DNA of 64,000 nt from Citrus sinensis (taxonomy: Eukaryota > Streptophyta > Magnoliopsida > Sapindales > Rutaceae): positions 4,865,501 to 4,929,500 of the forward strand of contig NC_068558.1 of assembly GCF_022201045.2 (NCBI RefSeq), read 5' to 3'. Shown one piece after another: positions 1-11,017 of the stretch; the first letter of the stretch is position 1, and each line of letters opens with the position of its first letter. Position numbers and translations under genes: made by a program. Below the pieces are notes generated by a model. That model worked only from the letters and a program-made list of their open reading frames with translations. It was not told the origin of the DNA and did no database searches.

Positions 1-742
1 TTATTCCACCACAAATGGTTAGTTTCGACTGCCTTGGGGAAGTGTCAAATAGCCGTATGTGCTGTCCCATTCGTTACTCTTTTTCATTGTTTCACTGGTT
101 TGCATACACGAATACAACATTATGCAGGCTAATTAGTTAAAAGGGAATGGCTAGGGCCGACAGATGGATGACGAGGAGCATAGCTCACTTACCCCATCTT
201 CCAATAAATAGTAATTTCCCATTTATTAATGGAAAACTCTCTAGTTCTTTAGCACTACTCTTTATTACTTGTTCTACAAGCCTCCTCTCTCGTGCAATAA
301 GTACACTTGGTTTTTCTTTTTTCTTTTTTTTTTTATCTTACATCGCACCAAACGTGTCAAAAACGACAAAGTTTAAAATTTATTTTGTGTTTTGCAGTGC
401 AACAACTGCTAACTCAACTATGATTAATGAGTGCTTCCGTCCCTAATTTTCGAGCATAGCTAAATACGTTTGCCTGGCTTGACCCGTTTACTAGTGCGTT
501 ACAACCAAAAGACTGATGGTGATCAAGTGGGTTAATCCAGTTGTTATGAGCCTATAGCATTTGCTTTTGACTCGACAAAGCAATTTGAAAAAACGCCATT
601 TTGGATACACGTACATCACGTACTAAATCCAATTGCTTGGTGTGGTTTCCCTATTAGCCTTCAGTTCTTGACTCAATAAGTAATTTCCAGCTAGTTTCCA
701 TAGGTTTTAATTCCACAATTTACTTAGCATGATGATCGAGAA
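1..742. other. Non-coding spacer
   Basis: No supported gene. The only longer open frame (147-446) is a low-complexity run through a T-rich tract with no family resemblance. Composition is AT-rich intergenic DNA. Confidence 0.6.
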
Positions 743-1406
743 TAGGGTTGGCAATGGGGTGAGTTGGATGTGGAGAGGACTACCATATTCTTGATTTTAC
801 TAAAAATCTCGCCTCTATTCCTCACCTCATTCTCCAATAAATTTAGAGAGATGGGGAAGGAAAATCCCTATATAGGAAATAATTTTCTCATTCCCCATTT
901 ATTTATTTCATAATAGGTATGAATACGTGACTTTAGTAAATTAAAAATTAGAGACTTAAATAAAATCATTATCATATTATAAAGTATTTAAATTATTTTT
1001 AAAAATCTCCAAAATTTTGAAACACCTTCAACTGATATCAAAACTGAAAAATATTTAAAGAGAGCACCACTTCATAAAGAAAAGAAGACATTATAATATT
1101 TTAAAGTTGAATAAGAATTATATTATAGGATTTTCTTTTAATTATAACCTATTTATATTAGGTAAAAATAAAAAAGAAAATTTGTTAACCAACTTTGTAT
1201 TTGATAAAACAAAAATTAGTAAATATATATTAAAAAATATTTATATATAATGGGGAGTGAGGTGGGGGTGGGGTGGAGAATACAAAATCAAATCTCATCC
1301 CATTAAGAGTTTGAGGATTATTTTTCCCTCATTCCCTACTCTATTCCCTAAAAATTATTTAAACCCCATGAGAACCCAAACCGGTGTAAGATTTTGCCAA
1401 TCTCTA
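743..1406. mobile_element. Non-autonomous hAT-type element (664 bp)
   Basis: The left end reads TAGGGTTGGCAATGG and the right end, read in reverse, TAGAGATTGGCAAAA. These are imperfect terminal inverted repeats. The element is flanked by an 8-bp target-site duplication with one mismatch, ATCGAGAA (735-742) and ATCGCGAA (1407-1414). An 8-bp duplication with TA/CA-G-type ends is the hAT signature. The inside is AT-rich and has no transposase frame, so the element is a passive derivative. The mismatch in the duplication points to an old insertion. Confidence 0.75.
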
Positions 1407-2005
1407 ATCGCGAAATCTTAAGTTTTCCCTTGTACGCAAGTCACAAGGTGTGTGCTATTAGATCTTTTGGCATAATTCAGTTGGTTGTCGATATTTTCAC
1501 CCAAATTCGAATAATGATAAAGAACAATGATTGGTGTTTAGTGCTTTAAGTTTTTTATCTCCAATCAATTTTTAAAATAAATAAATAAATAATTTATGCT
1601 ATTAGAACGTCTAAACGAAGCAAAACCAAACCAGCAATTAACAATTACTCGGTTGATAATAACTCGGTTGATAATAATGGCATTGGAGGTGATTTTATGA
1701 TTTTATTGGTTGTTTTTATAATAAGTTTTTCTCTCTCAGCGACCGAAGTCTGTGGGTGGCAAAGGAAGTATCCAAAATATGACAGAGAGACAAGTGTTAG
1801 GCGTAAAGTGAAAAACCTTTATATGGAAACTGTAACTTTCTGCTAATAATTATGATAATGAGTCCAATTCATTTCAAATAAGGGTCTTGAGGGGTCAATA
1901 ATGGGGTCTACATTCACACATCATCAATCTAATCTAACTCTCTGGTCCCAAGAGGAAGAAAAGAGGTGGCAATTTCCCCTTAGCAGCAGCCCTCAAGGCC
2001 TCTAC
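1407..2005. other. Upstream region of the expansin-like gene
   Basis: Non-coding promoter region. It holds a 15-bp tandem duplication, ACTCGGTTGATAATA, at 1647-1661 and 1662-1676. No other clear element was recognised. Confidence 0.5.
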
Positions 2006-2013
2006 TATAAATA
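2006..2013 (+). promoter_or_regulatory. TATA box of the expansin-like gene
   Basis: TATAAATA lies 80 nt before the ATG at 2093. A start of transcription about 30 nt downstream would give a leader of roughly 50-60 nt. This fits a short plant 5'UTR. Confidence 0.65.
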
Positions 2014-2092
2014 TGGCCATTAACATTTGTTAGCAACCCATCTCATAAGCTTCCTCCTTCGTACTGCTAACAAAGATTTTGATATTTTGCAA

Positions 2093-2646
2093 ATGGGGTT
2101 ATGTCAATACTACCTTCTTTCCGTCGTGATGCTTTTGCCTGCATTGTGTTACTCTCAGTACACATTCACAAGTTCTAGAGCTACATACTATGGTAGCCCT
2201 GACGGCTTGGGGACACCAAGTATGTAAAAATCTCACCTTTATAAAGCTATGTACATTAAACCCGTGCACAAGTTTACGCGAACTAATAGTTCATTTCATT
2301 ATGCTTTAGAGAATTTTTGTTTTGGTATTTGTTTATCTTTTAGATTAACTAATGTTCATGTTGATGATTCATCAGCTGGTGCTTGCGGGTTTGGTGGATA
2401 TGGAAGAACTGTAAATGATGCTAACGTGGCCGGTGTGTCGAGGCTTTGGAATAATGGAACTGGTTGTGGAACTTGCTATCAGGTAATGGTTATTAACTTT
2501 CAACCCACTCAATCATTGCAGTTTATTGTAAAGCTATATAATAAATGTGTAAAGTGAACGAATTGCTAAGACGGCTAAGCCTCTGCATGAAAAGAATTTG
2601 AAAACTTTATTTATTCAAATTATATTGTTTATAAATAAATAAATAA

Positions 2647-2692
<46 letters not shown>

Positions 2693-3409
2693 GTAGTTGC
2701 ATGCATATTCTTCATAAGACTGCTTAAATAATTTCAAGCATCGTCAACAATTTTATGACCACTAATAATTCTTTTGGTTTTGTACCACCAATTAATAATG
2801 ATTAGTTAATTAATTAACTTCAGGTCAGATGCACTGTACCAGAAGTTTGCACAGATTATGGGGTGTCCGTGGTGGTGACTGACTATGGTGAAGGAGACGA
2901 CACAGACTTCATCCTCAGCCCACGCGCATATGGAAGAATGGCAATTACAGATAAGTCAGAAAAGCTTTATTCTTATGGTGTCGTCGACGTTGAATTCGAG
3001 AGAGTCTCTTGCCGGTTCAGAGGCTACAACGTCATGTTCAAGGTCCATGAAAACAGCAGGTACCCGCAGTACTTGGCCGTATCCATGCTGTACGTAGGTG
3101 GCCAAAATGACGTCCTAGCAGTTGAAATATGGCGGGTAATTACTTACAAATTAACTTCTAAACAATTGATTTTTGGCCCGTCCATCGCATGTAATGCTTT
3201 TGTTGGTGCAGAAGGATCGTCATGAATGGGTTGCGATGAGAAGGGCTTTCGGTGCAGTATTTGACATCCCTAATCCACCACCAGGAGCAATTAATTTGAG
3301 GTTTCAAGTGAGTGGCAGCGCGGGGCTCACATGGGTTGTGGCAAACAATGCTATTCCAAAAATATGGAAGGCTGGAGTTGCTTATGAGTCAGCAATTCAG
3401 CTTGAATAA
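2093..3409 (+). CDS. EXLB1: Expansin-like B protein
   Basis: Secreted cell-wall protein of the expansin-like B subfamily; expansins loosen walls non-enzymatically, but a loosening activity for EXLB proteins is not well established. Exons are 2093-2219, 2376-2482, 2824-3135 and 3212-3409, joined at GT-AG sites in frame (247 aa, the usual family length). Residues 1-21 form a signal peptide (hydrophobic run ending ALCYS). A GH45-like double-psi barrel follows, with SRATYYGSPDGLGTPTGACGF, LWNNGTGCGTCYQ and the EXLB signature GEGDDTDFILSP. The typical HFD catalytic motif of alpha- and beta-expansins is missing, as expected for EXLB. The C-terminal CBM63-like domain covers about residues 150-247. 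The ATG chosen is the first one after the TATA box and starts directly at the signal peptide. Intron 2 contains a long AT microsatellite. Symbol by resemblance to Arabidopsis EXLB1. Confidence 0.93.
2650..2699. repeat. (AT)n microsatellite in intron 2 of the expansin-like gene
   Basis: About 24 uninterrupted AT units, preceded by ATAA/AAAT units. Likely polymorphic in length. Confidence 0.95.
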
Positions 3410-5029
3410 ATTTGAGATATCCCAAGCTTTATTATTACTGGTTCCTGGTTATCAGCTTCTTAATGTCATTTAGATATTCTAGTATGTTGTTGCCCAGCAT
3501 CCGTAAGTGCTGTTACCTTATCTTTTTATCTTTTTTTTTTTCCTAGTTTGTTGCTTAGCGTGTATTGTGGACTCCCGTCTTCTCAACACTTTAACTAGTT
3601 GCTAAATAAATAGTGGGATTGTGTACTTTAATTAGATCTTTTGATCTAATCAATGAAGCAGTAAATGAATAAAATTCCACTTTCTTTAAGATAAAATCGC
3701 TCGTCCGTCTCGTTTGTAGTGTCTTTTGTGTGTGTGTGTCTTGTTTAATTTCTTGTGGATGTTTAAATAACTCCACTATATTTCCTCTACTAATAGTAAT
3801 CAGTAAAATTGATGTATTATCAAACAACATACATCGTCGATAACATTCCTTAGCGATCACAACATGTTAAACAACATATTTCAAATGTAAAAATTGTAAA
3901 ATAAACGGACGAGCCATTTCATTTTAGAATTAGAGATTAGCCAAATTTTTTGTCAATTGTTTATAAAAATATGATAAATATCTACAAACCACTCTTTGTT
4001 TGACACTTTATAAAAAAATATAAAACTTTTTTTCTTTTGTGGCTATCCACGTAAACTTTACAAAATATATCACCTTTTTACTTTTTCATTAACATAATTA
4101 AAGATTTAATAGAATATTAATTAAACGACCACTATACCGTTAAAATATTATTTAATCTTAGTACCTAAATGACGAAAAAAAATTCCAATTTGTAGCTGTT
4201 GGAACCAATAGCAGCTATAAATGTAGTTAGATAAATTCATCAAACCTACTAATTTAACAATATAAAATCACCAAAATAACCACCATAACTAATTTGTGGT
4301 TCATTTACAATATAAATTCAGAACCTCTGCACATATAATTCATCCTAAAGAATCTTTGACTATAATAACAAGTCTTCGAAAGCAATAAATCACCAGTAAA
4401 AACAATTAAAGTTATCCCAAAAACATTTAAAGGAAACATAAAAGTAGTTATAGAAAACTTTAAACATTATACCTTGTTTCCGTCAATCAAAAAATAACAA
4501 TGTAAAACCAGTCATGATGAACATAGAGTTTACAGTTTGTTTCCATCAATTCAAAATAAAACATATTCTAAAAATATCTAAAACAACAACTAATAAATAA
4601 TCTTTTTACATTTAGGGATAAAATAGTCCTTTATCAATATCCTGTTAAATCATCTAATGCTATTAATGGAAAAGTAGAAAAATAATAAAAAACCTGCAAA
4701 AGAAAAATTTTTGGTGTATTTTTAATAAAACGTAGAATATTAGGGCACTTAAATTAAAGCGTAAAAACTAACAAGGGGCTTAAATTTTTGGTGTATTTTT
4801 AGTAAAGCGTAAAAACTATCAGGGCACTTAAATTTAAATGTATTGTCCAACAAACAAATACAGCATAATGCAATTTCACGGACGTACATACAGACAGACA
4901 CATACATCCTCATATTTGTGAGCATAGGTGAGCCAGAAAGATGCTAGGACTTGGAACAAGTGATATAACTAACAGGGCACTTGAATGTACCTTTCTGATG
5001 AAAATCAAAACTACTACTGTTAACCTCCC
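3410..5029. other. Convergent intergenic region with two 3'UTRs
   Basis: Lies between the ends of two genes transcribed towards each other. It must hold both 3'UTRs, but I cannot place the poly(A) sites. The rest is AT-rich, with a 77-bp tandem duplication near the SUVH end. No coding gene is supported. Confidence 0.55.
4707..4860. repeat. Tandem duplication, 77-bp period
   Basis: Two diverged copies start at 4707 and 4784. Both begin ATTTTTGGTGTATTTTTA and both carry the phrase AGGGCACTTAAATT. The second copy has small indels. It lies about 170-320 bp past the SUVH stop codon, in the likely 3'UTR or just beyond it. Confidence 0.7.
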
Positions 5030-8000
5030 TCAGTACAACCGACCAGTGCATTCTGAAGAACCACAAAAGCAACTCTTCTTCTTAATGTTGCCAGACAAAT
5101 CATAAACTTGATCTATCACGTAATTGTAATGATAAGTCAGCTCTTGCAGGGGAGGAATGTTCTCAGCAGCAAAGAGCATTATGTGAGGCATTCTCTTGTC
5201 CTCATGATCATAAAGGACGTTTTGGGCATAAAGATTAGGCGAACAACTGTGGTTAACAAATCTCCCCACATTGCCATACTCCACTGCATCAATGGTAAAT
5301 CCACCATCCTCCACAACTCCACAGGAACTTGATGGTGCATCAGGCATAACATTCGAAAGTCCACCCCAAAGAGAACCATCACTATACTTATTCCCAATAT
5401 CAAATAGATACTCATCATTACTGGTTCTTCTTTCCGCTTCCTTCTCTTCAAGGAGCTCCCCCGCGTACTCACAGATAAAACTTCCTGAAGGAATGGAATT
5501 TAGTGATCTCACACCCCATCCCCGTGCTTCAGTTTTGAAGATCTCAAGCTGAAATTTGATACCCTGCTGGCTGACTCTATTATAGCAAGAAGGAGGGCAC
5601 TTGCAAGAAGGACGACACTCATAGACAAGGGGCTTTGCCTGAACAATGGCCCCATTGTGGTTGTAAGGAAGCTCCCCTCCATTTTTAGCCACACAAGCAC
5701 ATTTCCCCAACTCTGAACATCCGTTAGTGCAATCACAACCCTTTGGAGGAACAGGACGGCACCAATCAGGATATATAATATTGGTTATGTATTTAAATGA
5801 TGGGGGCTTTTCATCATCTACAGTGTTCACAGCACAAATGGGAATCAACTCCTTTCCTTGTGAGATATCATCAACACATAGACCCTCACGTACTTTAGAT
5901 TTTTTGCACTTCTTCACCACTTTCCAAGAAAGCTCCGGCTGACCCGGAATTCGGGCCAACTTAAACTTGAAAACCAGCTTACCATGTGAGCCCACATCCT
6001 GCCAATATCTCTCCACCAAATACAGACCATCATAAATGTACGTCCTAGATTCTACAGCCTTTGTATCACCACGGATCACTCTTACAGGATTCTGTTCATG
6101 TATGCTGTTCGCTAGAGCTAGATTCCCTCGTTCAAGCTTCTGATCTTCAGGTTCCTTGCCTCCGTTCATCACATTCCCTCCCTGACCAGTGTAAATCAAA
6201 ACATCTGAGTTGTCCAAGTTATCATCGTAACCCCCAGATGCTACAATACTTGTAGCAAGAATTTTTCCCTTGCGCTTGACATAATCTATACCACCCTGAA
6301 TTTGGAGATGAAGACCAATCATATTCAGCTCCACCCTGTATTGAAACTCGTCGCCCACTTCAACTCCTGGAACCGATCCAATGACTTTTTTGTCGACAGG
6401 GATGTATTTCTTTTTGTCCTTGAGAATCCTTGCTGCTAGATAATCAACCCTCTTATGAGAATTTTGTCTGCTGGGTTTTGCTTCTTCTTCATGCAACAGC
6501 TTCCTACAAACAGCTTGAAACAGACGCAATGTCTCCCTCACCTTGTTTCGGGCACCAATAGCATCATTTTCAGGACCTTTACCACTTGAACTCCTGGGAT
6601 GAGGAGGGAGGGTCACATCAAAAACATGCGATCTTTGACCCAGATGAAAGTTTTCTTGTCCTCTATCATGCCCAAGAGAATCTTTCCCATCCCTCATCAC
6701 CAATGCACTCCTATTTTCATAGGCATTTCTTCCTGAATATGAATTCCTCTTACAGTATGATCCTTCAGAGCCTTTTGCTTTGATAATTTCCTCAGAAGGA
6801 GATTTAGAAGGTGGCAGCAAATTATGCTTCTTTCTTTCCCTTTGACCTGTACCACTAACATAGTTAGGTTTGCAAACCCCTTTCTCCCGTCTCCATGGAC
6901 AGTTCAGCGATGCCATTAGACCTTGCACAATAACCCTGTTCAATGCAAGCTGTAAACCTTCAGAATCTTCCTCTTGGAATTGATTGTCACTTACAGAAAA
7001 ATCTGACCGGGTTCCATCAAGCTGTTTGTGCTCTCCATAAACCACGATATCCCTCACTGGATTTTCCTCCAAAACTCCAACATCCCTTTCGTTTGATTTT
7101 ATGAGTGCCCCAGTCTTACCATCAAACCGGTATCGTTTAGTTGCATGAGGACATACAACACTCATTTCACCCGTATCTTCCTGAGCAACTGTCATCATTT
7201 TCTTAGAAGAAGTTGCGAAGCCATCACGATTCTTTGTTTCCATGGTAGCATGCTCTTCAAAATCAGCAAGAACTTTACCACTGGTGATTTTAGAAACATC
7301 GCCTCCAAACTCATTCATGCAAACATCTCCATCATAACCGTTCACTCTGATTTGGTTTTCATCAGTCTTCACAGTCTCTTTTAATGGTTTGCCTTTGGAA
7401 TCAGACTCCTCTTGAGGTGAACTCCTAAAAGAAGGATGTGCTTCCATGCACTCTTCTTTACCAAGAACTGAAGCATTTTGCCCACAGAAGGGAGGAAAGT
7501 CTCTGATAGCAGAAACTCTTCTCCTAGGAGGATAATTTCTAGTCAAAATTCTCTCCAGATTACTTAAATGTGGAACAGCATTTCGCGAATTAGGTGAGGA
7601 TAGTGCCTTTGAACCACTTTGCAGGACCATCTCTTCATCTGAAACACCAATATGCATCATGTTCAAATTTTTTGACCCATCATAAATTTTGCCTCCTGAA
7701 GTGTTTACATTTTCGGTGTCTAGCAACAATGTTCCATTCGGGTCAGCACTAACTAGATCCAGCATATCCACATGATTAGATGAGACAACAACATTTTCAG
7801 CATCAGGCCTAACTACACCAACAATGGCTTCTTCATTAGGTATCCAATTGATCCTTGAGGCAGACGGTCCACACCCGGGTGGAAAATCTCGAACAGCAGA
7901 AATTTTTCGCCGCTTATGCTTGGGACCACCTTGCGAAGCACAGTGGCCATTTTCCATAGGCGCTTTTCCCAACCTACCATCAGAATGACTACCATTAGGT

Positions 8001-8053
8001 AATGAAACAACTCTAGCTGACTCTGTCTGCAGCAAACTGTCCATAACCCCCAT
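5030..8053 (-). CDS. SUVH5/6: Histone H3-K9 methyltransferase, SUVH5/6 type
   Basis: Nuclear enzyme that methylates H3K9 and links this mark to CHG/CHH DNA methylation through its SRA domain, so it silences transposons. The 1007-aa protein is encoded in a single coding exon, which is common in SUVH genes. Domains: a long disordered N-terminus with two copies of a motif RR(K/R)(I/V)SA(V/I)RDFPP at about 48 and 176; SRA/YDG at about 555-710 (GVEVGDEFQYRVEL, IYTGQGGN); pre-SET cysteines at about 761-831 (GCDCTNGC, CKCPPSC); SET at about 833-987 with GWGVRSL and NHSCSPN (near 934-940); and a post-SET CFCGSSECTGRLY at the C-terminus. All catalytic motifs look intact. The protein is longer than Arabidopsis SUVH5/6 (about 790 aa), mainly in the N-terminus. 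The ATG follows a splice acceptor 26 nt upstream, so the leader is spliced. SUVH5 and SUVH6 cannot be told apart here. Confidence 0.95.
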   Translation of the reverse strand: MGVMDSLLQTESARVVSLPNGSHSDGRLGKAPMENGHCASQGGPKHKRRKISAVRDFPPGCGPSASRINWIPNEEAIVGVVRPDAENVVVSSNHVDMLDLVSADPNGTLLLDTENVNTSGGKIYDGSKNLNMMHIGVSDEEMVLQSGSKALSSPNSRNAVPHLSNLERILTRNYPPRRRVSAIRDFPPFCGQNASVLGKEECMEAHPSFRSSPQEESDSKGKPLKETVKTDENQIRVNGYDGDVCMNEFGGDVSKITSGKVLADFEEHATMETKNRDGFATSSKKMMTVAQEDTGEMSVVCPHATKRYRFDGKTGALIKSNERDVGVLEENPVRDIVVYGEHKQLDGTRSDFSVSDNQFQEEDSEGLQLALNRVIVQGLMASLNCPWRREKGVCKPNYVSGTGQRERKKHNLLPPSKSPSEEIIKAKGSEGSYCKRNSYSGRNAYENRSALVMRDGKDSLGHDRGQENFHLGQRSHVFDVTLPPHPRSSSGKGPENDAIGARNKVRETLRLFQAVCRKLLHEEEAKPSRQNSHKRVDYLAARILKDKKKYIPVDKKVIGSVPGVEVGDEFQYRVELNMIGLHLQIQGGIDYVKRKGKILATSIVASGGYDDNLDNSDVLIYTGQGGNVMNGGKEPEDQKLERGNLALANSIHEQNPVRVIRGDTKAVESRTYIYDGLYLVERYWQDVGSHGKLVFKFKLARIPGQPELSWKVVKKCKKSKVREGLCVDDISQGKELIPICAVNTVDDEKPPSFKYITNIIYPDWCRPVPPKGCDCTNGCSELGKCACVAKNGGELPYNHNGAIVQAKPLVYECRPSCKCPPSCYNRVSQQGIKFQLEIFKTEARGWGVRSLNSIPSGSFICEYAGELLEEKEAERRTSNDEYLFDIGNKYSDGSLWGGLSNVMPDAPSSSCGVVEDGGFTIDAVEYGNVGRFVNHSCSPNLYAQNVLYDHEDKRMPHIMLFAAENIPPLQELTYHYNYVIDQVYDLSGNIKKKSCFCGSSECTGRLY

Positions 8054-8503
8054 CCCAACTCATGAAATATTAAAACAACCTGAAAAATAAACATAATCAT
8101 CATTAATCTCTAGATTAAAAAAAGCAATTATAACTCAGAAACTAAATATTGAGCATAACAGCAACAAGGTGAACCAAATGAGCAAAGACTCCCATGAGCC
8201 AAAAGATGAACGTAAGAAAAGAGAAGTAACAACAAACTTATAACTGAATAGTGAACAATGCAATTGTACTAAATTTTTTGCATTAACTAAACAGAAATTT
8301 AAGCAAATGCCTTCGCAGAATTAAACAGATTAAAGAAAGCCTTATATGAAGAAACTAGATATAGCAGACTACTAAGAATCTCAAGATTCAGAATTACAGT
8401 AGTCTCCAGGTCCCATAAAGACTAAATTAAACAACATTTAACAATCCTTGCATAAATGAAAGCAAACAACAACATGAGTCAAACAACATAAGAGATTAGT
8501 ATC

Positions 8504-10484
8504 TGTTGGATCGGTTTATAAACTCAGCCAAATTTAGTTAAAAAAATTATTGAAAGTAAAAATAAAAAATAAAAATAAAGATAAAGGGGACATAAGATTT
8601 ATGAGGACTTCTTACGTCTGCAGGGCCATGCCCACAACAATTACCTACGGATGGAGCCACGCCCATGAACACTACCTAAGTCCACAGACAGGAGGGGTGA
8701 CGCAAACCCGATCCGATCTCAGGTTCAGGTTCGGATTGGATCAGATTACTTGTGCAATCCGATTGAGTGATGTTTACTACAACATGATCCAATCTGAAGA
8801 TCCAATTGGGTTGGGTCAAAAAAAAAATCTAAAACAAAACTATAAAATTAACTAAACCAGTAAACCTAATCGAAATGAAATCTGTAAACAAAACTCACAC
8901 TCACACACGCAGAGCCGCAGCACACAAAGTTACAAACAAAACTCAAAATTCTAAATCTGTAAACCACAGTATCACACACAGAGCACATGACCACAGCACT
9001 CACACCAGTACACCACACACAGACACACGACACATGCAGCTCAGGCCCCGGAGGTTGGAAACACTGAGCAGCCACAGGCACGCACTGCCGCGTGCGCACA
9101 CACACACATAGAAATCAGGACACAACCGTGCAAAGCAGCAGCCAGCAGTAACCGACGTGACTGCACGAAGTCAAGCCATCGCTGCTGCTACAAAGTGCCA
9201 CAGCAATCTGCCGCACCGCAACTGCTGCTGCCTGCTGCTACCGCAACGCACCGATGCAATCTACCTGCTGCCGCTTGCTCCACCAGCCTGCAGCTTGTTC
9301 CACCTCGACAGCCACCATCACCAAGTTTTTCATGGTATATGACTATATTATATTAAATAATTAATTTCAAAATTTTGAAATTAATTGTAAAATGGGGTTT
9401 ATTGTTTGAATTTAAATAAACTTGACTTCGGAATTAGCAAGACATCTAAACCCGATATTGTTCTATGTATTGTATTTCTATATCTATATCTAACCCTAAC
9501 CCACTCCAATCCGAATTAAACCTAAATTCATGTTCGGCTTGGATCAGAACAAAAACTCAGGTTGAGTTCAGATGACTTTTTCCCAACCTGATTAACTCGA
9601 AACCCAATTGGGTTTATCTAAACCTGAGTTTGCCCACCCCTGACGGACAGGGCCCCACCCACAACGACTACCTAAGTCCTTGGACGGGGACACACCCACA
9701 ACGACCCATGCCTAAATTTTAATTAATTCACTAAGTAATAAAGATTACAACCTCTTGGACTTATTCAATTAAGAGTATTGGTCCCCTTGGTGAAACCAAA
9801 CCCAATGAACTTGCTTAGCAATCACCACTTGACTTCAATGTCTGCTGCAACTTGAACTCCTTCAATCGTTGCAAATCGTCTACTGCTTCCTTGAAATCCC
9901 TTCAACACAAGCAAACCTAAAATACTTCTCCCGAAAATCTTAATCACAATACGAGTTTAGAAAATAAACAATGGAAGGTTGAAGACTCAAGTCTTCCATC
10001 TCTTCAACACAAGCAAACATGAAATAATTTTCCTGAAGATCTTAATCACAATAGAGTTTAGAGAATAGATGCAAACCTAAAATGCTTCTCTCTAAGATCA
10101 TAATCGCAATAGAGTTTAGAGAATAGGCACAATTAAAGTACTTCTCCCTAAGATGTTAATCATAAGTTCAGATAGACATTGGAAGGTTGAATGACGCAAA
10201 CCTAAAATACTTCTCCACTCAAGAATACATAGAAATCTTAATCACAAGTTCACAGAATATACAATGTTAAATTCAATGAGTGAAACTCCTCCTTTATATG
10301 TTACATGTCAAACCCTAATAAAGAGTGCAATAAATGCCAAATCTACTTATAACGGATGGAGTCTTCTAATAATGGAACCTTATTCTCCACAAGTAAAGCA
10401 CAGGTGTTTCTTCTTGCTTCATGCAAAAGTGATCCAAATTCTTCAATGATTTACAATAAGATGCCGACACTAAATATGCTAACA
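8504..10484 (-). mobile_element. Solo LTR, probably Copia (1981 bp, interrupted)
   Basis: Begins TGTTGGATC and ends ATGCTAACA, giving TG...CA ends with a short inverted repeat. It is flanked by a perfect 5-bp duplication GTATC (8499-8503 and 10485-10489). No internal retrotransposon genes lie between the flanks, so this is a solo LTR left by recombination. Without the nested hAT it would be about 1.0 kb. Degenerate tandem units (AAACCTAAAATACTTCTCC and variants) lie at about 9905-10260. A TATAAAGG on the minus strand near 10290 suggests minus orientation, but this is uncertain. Confidence 0.8.
8692..9642. mobile_element. Non-autonomous hAT element nested in the solo LTR (951 bp)
   Basis: The left end GAGGGGTGACGCAAAC and the reversed right end CAGGGGTGGGCAAAC match as terminal inverted repeats. 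The target-site duplication is ACAGACAG (8684-8691) and ACGGACAG (9643-9650), 7 of 8 identical. The inside has an unusual CA-rich and CAGCAG/CTGCTG-rich core (about 8880-9320) of much higher GC than its surroundings. Short open frames in it are low-complexity and not transposase. Confidence 0.82.
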
Positions 10485-11017
10485 GTATCTCATGTCTACA
10501 TATGTAATATCCTACTAAACAAATGGCTGCAAAAGTTTCTTTTACCTTGTTTTCTAGGAAACCAAACAGAACATACATACCCCAAAGCTCAGAATCTAAT
10601 ACATGGAAAGAAAATGAGAAAAATCGACAGTAAACAATCCATGAAAATAAAATCATATGTCATTATATAACTAACTAGGCTTTAAAAAATAATAAAACAA
10701 CAAATGAACAAACAAAGATTCAGGCTCTAATTCAGGCCATTTTCCAGCATCTTCTCAGTAAGCACACAGAATTTGAGCTACAAATCTCATAATCACAACA
10801 ATCAAATTAAACCTAAACAAAAGTTGAAGACAACAATTATGCGAGTATCAAAATGATTAAAACCTAGTAATTGAACTAATTATAAAAAAAAAACGAAAAT
10901 GCTATCTTCAGTTAAATAACACACAATATTCCAGCATTTTTCTCAGTGAAGCCAATTAATCAAATTAATTTTTAAAAAATCCACCAGAAGCACAAAATAT
11001 AGAAGTAAATAATAGAC

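Larger units (their letters stand above)
8080..11017 (-). other. Large 5'-leader intron of the SUVH gene (inferred)
   Basis: Read on the minus strand, a donor CCAG/GTCTAT lies at 11018/11017 and an acceptor TTTTCAG/GTTG at 8080/8079. This removes about 2.9 kb just before the ATG. It contains a complete solo LTR with a nested hAT element. The splice sites are inferred from sequence only; other upstream donors are possible. Confidence 0.55.

Noticed and set aside
147..446. 99-aa open frame as a gene
   Set aside because: Runs through a poly-T tract (FSFFFFFLS), has no family resemblance, and no promoter or splice context.
8866..9342. Open frames on both strands as small proteins
   Set aside because: They lie in the CA- and CTG-repeat core of a hAT element; both strands give open low-complexity frames, as repeats do.
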